Shown in pieces: positions 9,872-18,440 of a stretch of DNA of 41,660 nt. Numbering within the stretch: position 1 is the first letter of the stretch; every line of letters starts with the position of its first letter. The position numbers and the translations under genes were made by a program. Where the stretch lies: positions 1 through 41,660 of the forward strand of contig JACMPM010000092.1 of the NCBI GenBank assembly GCA_014377485.1, written 5' to 3'. Source of the stretch: Bacteriovorax sp. GTDB taxonomy: Bacteria; Bdellovibrionota; Bacteriovoracia; Bacteriovoracales; Bacteriovoracaceae. The notes under the pieces are model-generated. The model saw only the letters and a program-made list of their open reading frames with translations. It did no database searches and had not been told where the DNA came from.

Positions 9872-10189
9872 ATGTTTATGAAAAAAACTATTATCCAGAT
9901 ACTCCTAAGCCTTTCGGTGCTTTTTTTATTTTCAGCATGCAGCGAGCAAAAAGTTTTGTCAGATACATCATTAATTTCAAAATCAGAAGTGGCACAACCA
10001 TCAATTTCGGTAAAATCAGAAACTCCTGAACCTACTAAGGCCAAAATAGACATGAAAAATTGTGTCTGTGTTCAATTGTGGATGCCAGTTTGTGGAGAAA
10101 ATGGAAAAACCTACTCAAATTCATGTTTTGCAAACTGTGCCGGCGTGAAGTTTGTCCAAGGCTCATGCGCAAATATTATTACAGATTAA
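9872..10189 (+). CDS. Kazal-type protease inhibitor lipoprotein
   Basis: This is a 105-residue lipoprotein. A short basic start and hydrophobic core end in the lipobox LFSAC, giving a lipidated Cys23. A Ser/Thr/Pro-rich linker follows (24-60). One Kazal domain spans about 62-99 with six cysteines at 64, 66, 74, 85, 89 and 99 and the core PVCGENGKTYSNSCFANC. Kazal domains bind and inhibit serine proteases; the short C-x-C spacing is of the non-classical type. Ser24 follows the lipid-anchored Cys, so outer-membrane location is likely if Lol sorting applies. A role guarding the cell surface against self or foreign proteases is inference. The 3' end overlaps the convergent gene at 10179 by 11 bases. 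ATG 9878 is an alternative start. Confidence 0.9.
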   Translation: MFMKKTIIQILLSLSVLFLFSACSEQKVLSDTSLISKSEVAQPSISVKSETPEPTKAKIDMKNCVCVQLWMPVCGENGKTYSNSCFANCAGVKFVQGSCANIITD

Positions 10190-11207
10190 TTTCGCTCAAT
10201 ACTTTTTTGGCGCATAAATGCGAAGAGGTAAATCCATTTTTATACAGGCCGCTGATCATATAAATATTTTTTTCCAGGTCCAATGCTTTAGCAATTGCCC
10301 TGCGTCTGACACCTTTATGACGAAGTCCCGTTACAATTTTAAAATCACTTAAATGACCAATCGAAAAATTGCATTTTTGATTAAACATATCGAGTATACC
10401 ATTTAACTCCTTATAATCGGCCATAATTATTCCGCCATTACTGGAAGCGCTACCTACAATCAATGTTTGCTCTTCGCTTCTGTAGATGAGATTGAGCTCA
10501 TTAATAGTCACATAGAAAGAAGGTCTCAAGAGATTTACAGATCTCTCTAAAAAGCTTCCTGGCACTGTTTGGGTATTTTTAAAATCAAGAGTTTCGTCGG
10601 AGAACTCTGAAAATAATTTTGCGTAAGCACCAGTGCACAAAACAATTTTTTTTGTTTTTAAAACTTCGTTATTATGCAACTCACATTCGATAATTCCATC
10701 ATTAATTTTGGTGAATTTTTTAAGAAATTTTTTCTTTTGTACAATATCATGATGTGAGAGCTGATCTTTAAACCAGGAATTAAAAAGAAGCGGTTGAACT
10801 AAATAAGAATTAAGTTGAATTCCTTCTTGTTCCTCTTTTAAGATAGGATGGCTTACTTTTTTAAGAACTTTATAACGTCTTATCATTTTAGCTCTATCTT
10901 TATCATTGGAATAACTAATAACTTGAGCAACTTTTTCTACACCTGCTGGATTGTGAGTCTTTTGAAATTCTTCGAAAAGAAAATAAGATTCTCGCAATTC
11001 ATTTCCTAAATCACTTACACCTTCCTCTATTCCACTGAGAGAAACAGTGGCGGTTGTACGCAACGAGCAAGAAGCTGCGATCTCTTCAGAATAGATTTGA
11101 GCAACAGAAAAATTCTGTCTTTTTTTCACATCTAGCTTTGTAAATAATTCAAAGAGAAAAGTCTGCGCAGCAATACCATTTCCAACCACTATTAAATCGT
11201 AAATCAC
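10179..11207 (-). CDS. FAD-dependent oxidoreductase (DAO-like)
   Basis: The protein has 342 residues. The N-terminus is a Rossmann dinucleotide-binding fold (YDLIVVGNGIAAQTFLFEL, a GxGxxA variant). A central strand-turn KKIVLCTGAYAKLF resembles the second FAD contact, and the C-terminus TGLRHKGVRRRAIAKAL...ISGLYKNGFTSS resembles the closing FAD-binding segment of DAO-type oxidases. No substrate-specific motif is recognised. No signal peptide is seen, so it is probably cytoplasmic. It is transcribed away from tex and convergent with the Kazal gene, so it looks like a single-gene unit. Confidence 0.72.
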   Translation of the reverse strand: MIYDLIVVGNGIAAQTFLFELFTKLDVKKRQNFSVAQIYSEEIAASCSLRTTATVSLSGIEEGVSDLGNELRESYFLFEEFQKTHNPAGVEKVAQVISYSNDKDRAKMIRRYKVLKKVSHPILKEEQEGIQLNSYLVQPLLFNSWFKDQLSHHDIVQKKKFLKKFTKINDGIIECELHNNEVLKTKKIVLCTGAYAKLFSEFSDETLDFKNTQTVPGSFLERSVNLLRPSFYVTINELNLIYRSEEQTLIVGSASSNGGIIMADYKELNGILDMFNQKCNFSIGHLSDFKIVTGLRHKGVRRRAIAKALDLEKNIYMISGLYKNGFTSSHLCAKKVLSEINL

Positions 11208-11263
11208 AACAATTCCTCAAGATCGCACGTTTTAACAATCATAGCGTATTGCCAACAGTTTTT

Positions 11264-11280
11264 AAAATGATTATCGTTTT
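11264..11280. promoter_or_regulatory. Fur-like palindrome between the FAD oxidoreductase and tex
   Basis: AAAATGATTATCGTTTT is an imperfect inverted repeat (arms match at 7 of 8 positions around a central T). It resembles the core of Fur-box consensus sequences. It lies between two divergent genes, 57 bases from the minus-strand start and 50 bases from the tex start, where a repressor could act on either. In AT-rich DNA such matches also arise by chance. Confidence 0.25.
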
Positions 11281-11329
11281 TCTTCAAACAATTATCTGAA
11301 AATGAATTTGTCTAAAGGAGAATCGTTAC

Positions 11330-13651
11330 ATGTCACTTGAACAAAGCGCTGTTATTTTTGCCGCCCAAGAAACAAACATAAATGCGCGATCAGTTTTGAG
11401 CGTTTTAAATCTTCTTATAACTGAACAAAGTACTGTTCCATTTGTCGCTCGCTATAGGAAAGAAGTGACTGGTGGAATGGATGAAGTGCAAATTAGAGCA
11501 ATCCATGAGTCTTATGAAAATTATATAGAACGCGAAAAACGCCGTGAGTATATCCTTGAGGCCATTAAAAAAATGGAACTTTTGACACCCGATCTGGAGA
11601 AAAAAATTAAGGCCGCGGACACTATCAATCAGTTAGAAGATTTGTACGCTCCGTTTAAGGCCAAAAAGAAATCAAAAGGAATGCTGGCCATAGAAGCAGG
11701 ACTCCAGCCATTAGCTGATATAATTCTTGTCACTTCTAAAACAAAACAACAATTGAAAGTTGAATACGGCGATAAATTTAACAAGCTTGAATTAAAATTT
11801 ACAACTTTCGAAGAAGCTTATGCCGGAGCCTTTGATATTATTATTGAAATGATGGCCCATGATCCAGAAACTAAAGAAATTCTCCGCAAAGATTATTGGA
11901 GCGATGCCGTTGTAAAATCAACAAAAAGAGATAAGGCAGAAACAGAAGATAAAGACTGGATGAAATACAAAGACTATTTCGAATTCTCTCAACGTGCTAT
12001 TGAATTAAAAGATCCAAAAGCTGGTCATCGTTTCCTGGCGATGAGAAGAGGAATGACTTCAAAAACACTAAAAGTAGAAATAGATTTTCCAGAAGTTGGG
12101 GGCTTAGGTCTTTTAAAGAAAAGATTTTTCTCTAATGGTAATTTGGGATGTTTTAGCGATCTGGAATTAGCAGCTAAAAAGGCTTACCTTAATTATATTC
12201 ACCCAAGTCTGGATTTAGAAATTAAATCGGAACTCAAAAAAGTTTCAGATGAAACCGCTATAAGTGTTTTCGGTATCAATTTAAAAAGTCTTTTGCTTCA
12301 GCCTTATCTTGGTCCAAAATCAGTGATAGGAGTTGATCCAGGCGTGCGTACAGGGTGTAAAATTGTAATCGTTGATAATACCGGCAAATTTTTAGCAGAT
12401 TGTGTAATTTATCCTCATGAACCACGGATGCAAGTTAAAGAATCGGCGGCCATATTAGATGCAATTATTGAACAATTTAAAGTTGAACATATTGCCATTG
12501 GAAGCGGAACATACGGAAGAGAGACTCTGACTTTTATTCAACAAAATGTAAAAAAAGTTAAAGATGGAAGTGTAAACGCAACCCTAATTTCTGAAGCTGG
12601 CGCCTCTGTTTACTCAGCATCTGACATTGCGCGCGCGGAATTCCCAGATAAAGATCCAACAGTAAGAGGTTCAATATCAATAGCTAGAAGGTTCCAGGAC
12701 CCATTGGCAGAATTAGTTAAGATTGATCCAAAATCAATTGGTGTTGGGCAATATCAACACGATGTTAATCAAGCACGTTTAAAAAAATCGCTTGAAGGCG
12801 TAGTTGAATCTTGTGTTAACTTTGTTGGCGTTGATTTAAACACGGCATCTGCTCCCCTTTTAGCTTACGTCTCCGGAATAGGCCCTACTCTGGCCCAAAA
12901 CGTGATCAAGTATCGTGAGCAAAATGGTGGATTTAAAAACAGAACTGAAATTTTAAAAGTACCGCGATTTTCAGCAAAAATTTTTGAACAAGCGGCAGGT
13001 TTTCTTCGCATTTATAACGGAGAAGAGCCTCTAGATGGAACTTTTATTCACCCTGAGCGCTACGAAGTTCTCACAAACTGGGCAAGAAAAAATTCAACCC
13101 AATTAAAAGATTTAATTTCTAATAAAGACTTGATTATGAAGCTTGAAAAAGACCATGATTTTAAGGCCGAAGTGGGAGAATTTACATTTAATGATATTGT
13201 AAAATCATTAAAAGCTCCCTCTCAAGATCCTCGTACGGAATTTAAATCATTCGAGTATCGAAAAGATATTTCTAAAATTCGCGACCTAAAAATTGGTGAG
13301 TGGTACCCGGGTCTTGTGACCAACATTACTCAATTTGGTGCATTCGTAGATATAGGTATTAAAGAAAATGGATTACTCCACGTTTCTCAAATCTCAGATA
13401 CTTTTGTTGAAAATGCAATGACTGCACTAAAAGTTGGTCAGGAAATAAAAGTTCAAGTTTTAGAAATTGATTACGATCGAGGTAGAATCTCATTAACTGC
13501 AAAAAAAGGCGAGCAAGGGATTCGATCTAACGCTGGAGCAAGCTCAGGGACTCCAAGACATAATCAGTCTACTCCCAAACAAAACATTGCACCTAAAGCA
13601 CCTGAGTTGAAGAATAATGCTTTCGCCGGACTTAAAAATTTAAAATTATAA
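11330..13651 (+). CDS. tex: RNA-binding transcription accessory protein Tex
   Basis: Tex is a conserved cytoplasmic nucleic-acid-binding protein implicated in transcription processes. The 773 residues follow the family layout: a helical N-terminal region with VPFVARYRKEVTGGMDE near residue 37, a YqgF/RNase-H-like domain beginning at IGVDPGVRTGCK (about residue 331), helix-hairpin-helix elements around SGIGPTLAQNVIKYREQNGG, and a C-terminal S1 RNA-binding domain (about 654-726, GLVTNITQFGAFVDIG). A basic Ser/Pro/Asn-rich tail ends with NAFAGLKNLKL. AAAGGAG lies about nine bases before the ATG. The 3' end is only three bases from the convergent permease gene. Confidence 0.97.
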   Translation: MSLEQSAVIFAAQETNINARSVLSVLNLLITEQSTVPFVARYRKEVTGGMDEVQIRAIHESYENYIEREKRREYILEAIKKMELLTPDLEKKIKAADTINQLEDLYAPFKAKKKSKGMLAIEAGLQPLADIILVTSKTKQQLKVEYGDKFNKLELKFTTFEEAYAGAFDIIIEMMAHDPETKEILRKDYWSDAVVKSTKRDKAETEDKDWMKYKDYFEFSQRAIELKDPKAGHRFLAMRRGMTSKTLKVEIDFPEVGGLGLLKKRFFSNGNLGCFSDLELAAKKAYLNYIHPSLDLEIKSELKKVSDETAISVFGINLKSLLLQPYLGPKSVIGVDPGVRTGCKIVIVDNTGKFLADCVIYPHEPRMQVKESAAILDAIIEQFKVEHIAIGSGTYGRETLTFIQQNVKKVKDGSVNATLISEAGASVYSASDIARAEFPDKDPTVRGSISIARRFQDPLAELVKIDPKSIGVGQYQHDVNQARLKKSLEGVVESCVNFVGVDLNTASAPLLAYVSGIGPTLAQNVIKYREQNGGFKNRTEILKVPRFSAKIFEQAAGFLRIYNGEEPLDGTFIHPERYEVLTNWARKNSTQLKDLISNKDLIMKLEKDHDFKAEVGEFTFNDIVKSLKAPSQDPRTEFKSFEYRKDISKIRDLKIGEWYPGLVTNITQFGAFVDIGIKENGLLHVSQISDTFVENAMTALKVGQEIKVQVLEIDYDRGRISLTAKKGEQGIRSNAGASSGTPRHNQSTPKQNIAPKAPELKNNAFAGLKNLKL

Positions 13652-13654
13652 TAT

Positions 13655-14809
13655 TTAGCTAATTGAGCGAACATGATCTAATAAATTGTGTTCGCGTTTA
13701 AATTGCGAAAGAGCGAAAGTCACAAAAATCGAAGAAATAATATAAGGTACTAAAAAAGAAATCGCCAAACCTTTCATTGTAATAAGAATAGGAATTTTTC
13801 GATCCACAAAAACATCAGGCATAATCTCAGGTGCGTAATGATCAAAAAACCACAGGAAGACCAGGCCACCAAGCACTCCAGCAACTATTGAAACAAAGCT
13901 CATTAAATGCAAAAAATATTTGGTAGAACGATTTATTTTTTCGAAAGATGCTCCTAATATCCAGAAGCTTGAAAGATCAGTTTTAATTTTATTAAAAAAG
14001 ATTAGAAGTCCTGATGAAATACAAAGTGAAACTAATAAACTCATGGCCGCAAATAAAAAAATCATTACGGAGCTCTCAAGATTAAGTGCCCAAACCAAAG
14101 TTCGGTTTTCATCTTCCCATGTTTTATACTGAACCCAGCTTGGAAGAAGACCTGCTAATTTTTGAAAGTCGGTTTTTGAGTAAATACGTATACGATTTAT
14201 ACTTCTGGCCTGAATAAGATTTTGAATCAATGGAAGTCTTACCCACAAATGACTTATATCAATTTCAGGGACATCTGAATTAAAAGTTTTATCAATCTGT
14301 ATAGATTGGCTGCGAGGAATTTCTCCCAAGAGATCATCCACATGAGAGGGAGAAATGAGCTGAAGTGTTTCAGGCGGTGCCACCCCTACTTTGTAAGCAA
14401 GTTCTGTTGGGATCATCGCCTCAAATTTATGTTCATTAACCAAGAACGGAGGCAAAAAACCTAATTGATCAATGCCATGAACTGTGACGGGAGTAATATA
14501 GGTTTGATAACGAAGCAGTAATTCCATTTCATATTCACGGGTATAAGAAAGGTGCTCTTTAATTAGGACTCTCTCTAACTCAATTAAACGGGGATCGGAC
14601 TCATTTGTTTTAAAAATAATGGTTGCTCTTCCAATAACTGCCTTAGAGCGCTCCATTAACTTATTTTGAAGTCCACCCATGGTGCTTTGAAGAACAATTA
14701 AAGCAAAAGAAGAAATGAATAAACCAACGACTGCTAAAATAAGCAGTCGCTGGCGATTTTTTGCAGAAATAATATAAAAGAAAAAATATTTTAAATAAGT
14801 ACTAAACAC
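13655..14809 (-). CDS. LolC/LolE-like ABC transporter permease (FtsX family)
   Basis: This is a membrane protein of 384 residues. Topology is one N-terminal membrane helix (about 23-42), a large extracytoplasmic domain (about 45-245) and three C-terminal helices (about 253-275, 295-325 and 345-370). This is the MacB/LolC/E-FtsX arrangement. The N-terminal QSTMGGLQNKLMERSKAVIG resembles the lead-in of LolC/E periplasmic domains. Such permeases work with a LolD-type ATPase to extract lipoproteins from the inner membrane, but no ATPase gene is adjacent. It starts with GTG five bases after the fadJ stop and so appears to be the last gene of the fadI-fadJ operon, an unusual partner. Confidence 0.7.
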   Translation of the reverse strand: MFSTYLKYFFFYIISAKNRQRLLILAVVGLFISSFALIVLQSTMGGLQNKLMERSKAVIGRATIIFKTNESDPRLIELERVLIKEHLSYTREYEMELLLRYQTYITPVTVHGIDQLGFLPPFLVNEHKFEAMIPTELAYKVGVAPPETLQLISPSHVDDLLGEIPRSQSIQIDKTFNSDVPEIDISHLWVRLPLIQNLIQARSINRIRIYSKTDFQKLAGLLPSWVQYKTWEDENRTLVWALNLESSVMIFLFAAMSLLVSLCISSGLLIFFNKIKTDLSSFWILGASFEKINRSTKYFLHLMSFVSIVAGVLGGLVFLWFFDHYAPEIMPDVFVDRKIPILITMKGLAISFLVPYIISSIFVTFALSQFKREHNLLDHVRSIS

Positions 14810-14814
14810 GATTT

Positions 14815-16947
14815 TTAATGTGCCGCTTTTTCATAAAAACTTGTTTTGTTAGCAACCAATTCCTCTAGATATGTACTAGGAAGGTAGCGTTCTTTATCCA
14901 CGGTGTCGCTAAAATGTTTTAAGGCAGCTAAAATTTTATCTAAACCTTCGCTATCAGCATAACGAAGCAACCCACCTCTAAATGGAGGAAATCCTATTCC
15001 AAAAATAAGACCTAAATCAACTTCTTCTGCCGTGCCAACAATTCCATCTTTTAAGATGGCCGCTGCTTCATTTATCATTGGTAAAAATAAGCGCATTTGT
15101 AGATCTGTTTCGCTCATTTTCTTTTTAATGGAAGGAAGAAGTTCTTCTACTTCCAAGTTAGGCCCTGTGACTTTTCCTTTTTCATCATAAAGATAAAAAC
15201 CTTTGGCCGATTTCTTTCCTAAAAATTTCTTCTCAGCCAAGAGACTTGAGAATTTTGAAGGATGAGCTCGCTCACCTAAACCTTCATGCATTACTTTTGC
15301 AACTTTTACAGCAACATCAATTCCGACTTCATCCAAGAGTCTGCAAGGGCCCATTGGCATTCCGAAATTAAGTGCAGCAGCATCTAAATCCTTAACGGAG
15401 ACTCCTTCTTCAAGCAGGTAACCAGCTTCATTAAGATAAGGCATAAGAATTCTATTCACCAAAAAGCCTGGACCATCTTTAACGACGACCGGAGTTTTCT
15501 TCACTCTTAAAACCCATTTATAAAGTGCTTCAACTGTTTCAGGGCTTACTTTACTATGTACAATAATTTCAACTAAAGGCATAAGGTGAACTGGATTAAA
15601 AAAGTGAAGGCCTGCAAAGCGTCCTGGGTATTCCAAGGCCTTTGACATTTCTTCGACTGAAAGCGAAGATGTATTACTGGTTAAAAGACATTCAAGATGA
15701 ACATTTTTTTCTGTTTCAGCAAAAACTTTTTTCTTCACATCCATTATTTCAACGACAGCTTCAATAACTAAATCGACTTTTTTGAATCCACTATAGTCAA
15801 GTTGTGCAGTGATTGATCGTTGTTTTCGCTCGAACTCATCAGGTGTGATTTTTTTTCTTTTTAAAGCACCTGCAAAGTTTTGTGATGATTGCTTTAAACC
15901 CAGGTTCAAGGCCTCTACAGTAAGGTCTTTCATGATTGGATGCATTCCTGCATCTGCCATGAGCCAAGCGATCCCACCACCCATTGTTCCGGCCCCTAGT
16001 GCAGCCCCACGTTCTAATACAGGAAGAGGTTTAATCGATTTTGGACCGTTGTATTTTTTAACAGACTCAGACATGAAAAAAATATGTTGGAGATTTTTAC
16101 TCTGTTCACTGATGGCCAGTTCACCAAAAGCTTGAGCTTCCGAAGCGAGGTAGCTTGTGCGTCCTTTCATCATCCCAGAGTCCATGACATCTAAAATCTT
16201 AAGAGGTGCTTGGTAGAAACCATTTGTTTTTTTCAATACACTTTCGCGGACTTTTTGAAAAATAATTTTTCTTGTAACGAAATTTTCAGTCGCTAATTCT
16301 TTCAACGATTCTTTTAATGAATGATGAGATTCTTTTTTATTAAAAAATTTTGGGGCCATAGCAAGAAGATTCTCTCGTGGATAAACTTCTGTTACAAGTC
16401 CAAGTCTTTTTGCCTTGTCTGCTCGCAATGTCTTACCGGTTAGAATCATATCTAGGGCATTAGGAAGTCCAATTTTTCTTGGCAAGCGGTATGTCCCGCC
16501 AAAGCCAGGAATAATTCCAAGCTTAACTTCAGGTAACCCTAGAGATGTCTTAGTTGAATTTGAAGCGAGAATTGTATTACAGGCAAGACTTAACTCTAGG
16601 CCCCCGCCAAGACATACACCATCAACACAAACAACTGTTGGAATGCTTAGGTCTTCAATGCGGTTATAAATATTTTGACCTTGTTCTGATTTGTCAGCGG
16701 CTTCTGCTTCTGTAACTAATGAAGAAATGAGATTTATATCGGCACCGGCTAGAAAACAATTCTCAATATGAGAAAAGAATATTGCTCCTGTCAGTTCATT
16801 AGACTTAGTGTGCAGCTCTTCAACAATACTTGCGAGTTCATTCATTGTTTCTACATCGAGAGAAGTCATGCTTTTAGTGCTATTGAATCCAAAGCCGACG
16901 TAGGCAATTTTATCTTTAATCTCTAGGCTGATTCTTTTGGTAATCAT
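14815..16947 (-). CDS. fadJ: Bifunctional enoyl-CoA hydratase / 3-hydroxyacyl-CoA dehydrogenase
   Basis: This is the alpha subunit of the fatty-acid beta-oxidation complex, 710 residues. The hydratase domain occupies about 1-190 with CFLAGADI (oxyanion hole) and the two catalytic glutamates in GGGLE and LGLPE followed by VKLGIIPGFGGTYRLPR. The NAD-binding domain starts at GAALGAGTMGGGIAWLMADAG (about 310), with SNTSSLS and the catalytic histidine in LHFFNPVHLMPLVEI. The C-terminal dehydrogenase domain is repeated to the end. The ATG at 16947 is preferred because AGAGAG lies just before it; the frame extends to 17022, but that would give a Trp-rich stretch inside the thiolase gene. It lies 20 bases after the thiolase stop. 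Confidence 0.95.
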   Translation of the reverse strand: MITKRISLEIKDKIAYVGFGFNSTKSMTSLDVETMNELASIVEELHTKSNELTGAIFFSHIENCFLAGADINLISSLVTEAEAADKSEQGQNIYNRIEDLSIPTVVCVDGVCLGGGLELSLACNTILASNSTKTSLGLPEVKLGIIPGFGGTYRLPRKIGLPNALDMILTGKTLRADKAKRLGLVTEVYPRENLLAMAPKFFNKKESHHSLKESLKELATENFVTRKIIFQKVRESVLKKTNGFYQAPLKILDVMDSGMMKGRTSYLASEAQAFGELAISEQSKNLQHIFFMSESVKKYNGPKSIKPLPVLERGAALGAGTMGGGIAWLMADAGMHPIMKDLTVEALNLGLKQSSQNFAGALKRKKITPDEFERKQRSITAQLDYSGFKKVDLVIEAVVEIMDVKKKVFAETEKNVHLECLLTSNTSSLSVEEMSKALEYPGRFAGLHFFNPVHLMPLVEIIVHSKVSPETVEALYKWVLRVKKTPVVVKDGPGFLVNRILMPYLNEAGYLLEEGVSVKDLDAAALNFGMPMGPCRLLDEVGIDVAVKVAKVMHEGLGERAHPSKFSSLLAEKKFLGKKSAKGFYLYDEKGKVTGPNLEVEELLPSIKKKMSETDLQMRLFLPMINEAAAILKDGIVGTAEEVDLGLIFGIGFPPFRGGLLRYADSEGLDKILAALKHFSDTVDKERYLPSTYLEELVANKTSFYEKAAH

Positions 16948-16967
16948 ATTTATCTCTCTTTTAAAAA

Positions 16968-18263
16968 TTAGCGAATTAAGTTCTCGATAATAACAGCTCC
17001 ACCTTGACCACCACCAATACATAAAGAAGCAAGTCCGTACTTACCTTTTCTTCTTCTTAATTCATGCATTAGAGAAACAATTAAACGCGAGCCTGTCGAG
17101 CCAACAGGATGACCAAGTGCGATTCCTCCACCGTTAACATTTACACGACTCCAATCCAACTCTCCCCATGCGCGGTCAACGCCGAATCTCGCAGCAACTT
17201 CTTTATCTTTTAGGGCAATTGATACTGCTAAAATTTGAGCAGCAAACGCTTCATTTAATTCAAACAAATCAAAGTCAGATAGAGTCAGACCAGTTCGTCT
17301 CATCACTCCGTCCATAGCAAGCAGAGGACCCATTCCCATTCTCTCTGGCTCTAAACCATGAAAGTGATAATCAGTTAATTTTGCCATTGGTTTTAAGTTA
17401 TATTTTTTTACAGCTTCTTCAGAAACAAATAATAAGGCCGAACCGCCATCTGTGATTGGACAACTGTTACCAACAGTCACAGTTCCAGATTTTTTATCAA
17501 AGTACGGCTTCATTTTCCCCAGACCTTCAACAGTAGAATTTTCTCTTGGACCAACATCTGTTGTTAAAAGTTTATTTAAATTTCCACCAATAGTGATAGG
17601 AAGAATCTCATCTTTAAATCTGCCCTCTTTAGTTGCAGCAACAGCTTTCATATGAGAGTTGTTTGCATACGTATCCTGCATCTCACGAGTAATTTTAAGT
17701 TCACGCGCTAGTAGTTCGGCAGTTTGTCCCATGTTGAGTCCACAAAATGGATCTGTAAGGCCTTGCTCAATGGCAACTATTGGAGTGAGATAATTTGGTC
17801 TAAAAGCAGTCATTGCAGAGAGTTTTTCACCAACTGATTTTGCTTTCATTAACTTTGCAAAAAGTTCAGTCATTTCTTTGTTGTACATCAAAGGCATTTG
17901 AGACATTGACTCTACACCACCGGCAACGATGACATCACAACGACCGCTGGCAATTTTCAAATACGCTTGTGAAGCAGCTTCCATCCCTGAAGCACAATTT
18001 CTATGAACTGAATAAGCAGAAGTTTTTTTATGCAAACCTGCTTCAAGAGCAATGACTCTACCTACGTTTGGATATTTTGCTGGAGTTCCAGTGTTTCCAA
18101 AAATAACTTCGTCCACCATGTCGGTTGGAATTTCGGTGTTATCAATTAAATGTTTTACAAGATAGGCACCTAAATAAGGAGCTTGAACATCTTTGAGATC
18201 AAGACCTGATTTGGCCTGAGGGGTTCTTTTACCATCAACAATATACACGTCTTTCATCGACAT
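16968..18263 (-). CDS. fadI: Acetyl-CoA C-acyltransferase (3-ketoacyl-CoA thiolase)
   Basis: The thiolase is the last enzyme of each beta-oxidation cycle and cleaves 3-ketoacyl-CoA with CoA. All family landmarks are present in 431 residues: the nucleophilic Cys in RNCASGMEAAS (near residue 93), VIVAGGVESMS, ELNEAFAAQ, the GGGIALGHPVGSTGSR histidine loop, and the second Cys in CIGGGQGGA. Length and loop content fit FadI better than the shorter AtoB/FadA types, but the symbol is by similarity only. GGAGAAG precedes the ATG by six bases. It is the first gene of fadI-fadJ-permease. Confidence 0.93.
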   Translation of the reverse strand: MSMKDVYIVDGKRTPQAKSGLDLKDVQAPYLGAYLVKHLIDNTEIPTDMVDEVIFGNTGTPAKYPNVGRVIALEAGLHKKTSAYSVHRNCASGMEAASQAYLKIASGRCDVIVAGGVESMSQMPLMYNKEMTELFAKLMKAKSVGEKLSAMTAFRPNYLTPIVAIEQGLTDPFCGLNMGQTAELLARELKITREMQDTYANNSHMKAVAATKEGRFKDEILPITIGGNLNKLLTTDVGPRENSTVEGLGKMKPYFDKKSGTVTVGNSCPITDGGSALLFVSEEAVKKYNLKPMAKLTDYHFHGLEPERMGMGPLLAMDGVMRRTGLTLSDFDLFELNEAFAAQILAVSIALKDKEVAARFGVDRAWGELDWSRVNVNGGGIALGHPVGSTGSRLIVSLMHELRRRKGKYGLASLCIGGGQGGAVIIENLIR

Positions 18264-18382
18264 AATTCTTCTCCATGAATTTAAGGGAAATCAAGGTTAT
18301 ATAGGTAAATTCTAAGTGAAGTTGAACATTAAAGAAAGGATGGATATTTTTGAACTCAGAATTAAATTGAACAATAATTGAC

Positions 18383-18413
18383 AAAAAAAAACGGGCATCA
18401 TCAAGATGCCCGT
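18383..18413 (-). terminator. Rho-independent terminator of the barrel protein gene
   Basis: On the minus strand, a 9-bp perfect stem ACGGGCATC/GATGCCCGT with a five-base loop (18391-18413) is followed directly by a run of nine Ts (18383-18391). It lies 28 bases past the stop codon at 18441. It separates this gene from fadI. Confidence 0.88.
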
Positions 18414-18440
18414 ACTATTAGTTTTTTGTTAAGAGCATGA

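Noticed and set aside
16948-17022. N-terminal extension of fadJ beginning at 17022 (Trp/Tyr-rich)
   Set aside because: It lies inside the thiolase gene, is not family-like, and a ribosome binding site precedes the ATG at 16947.
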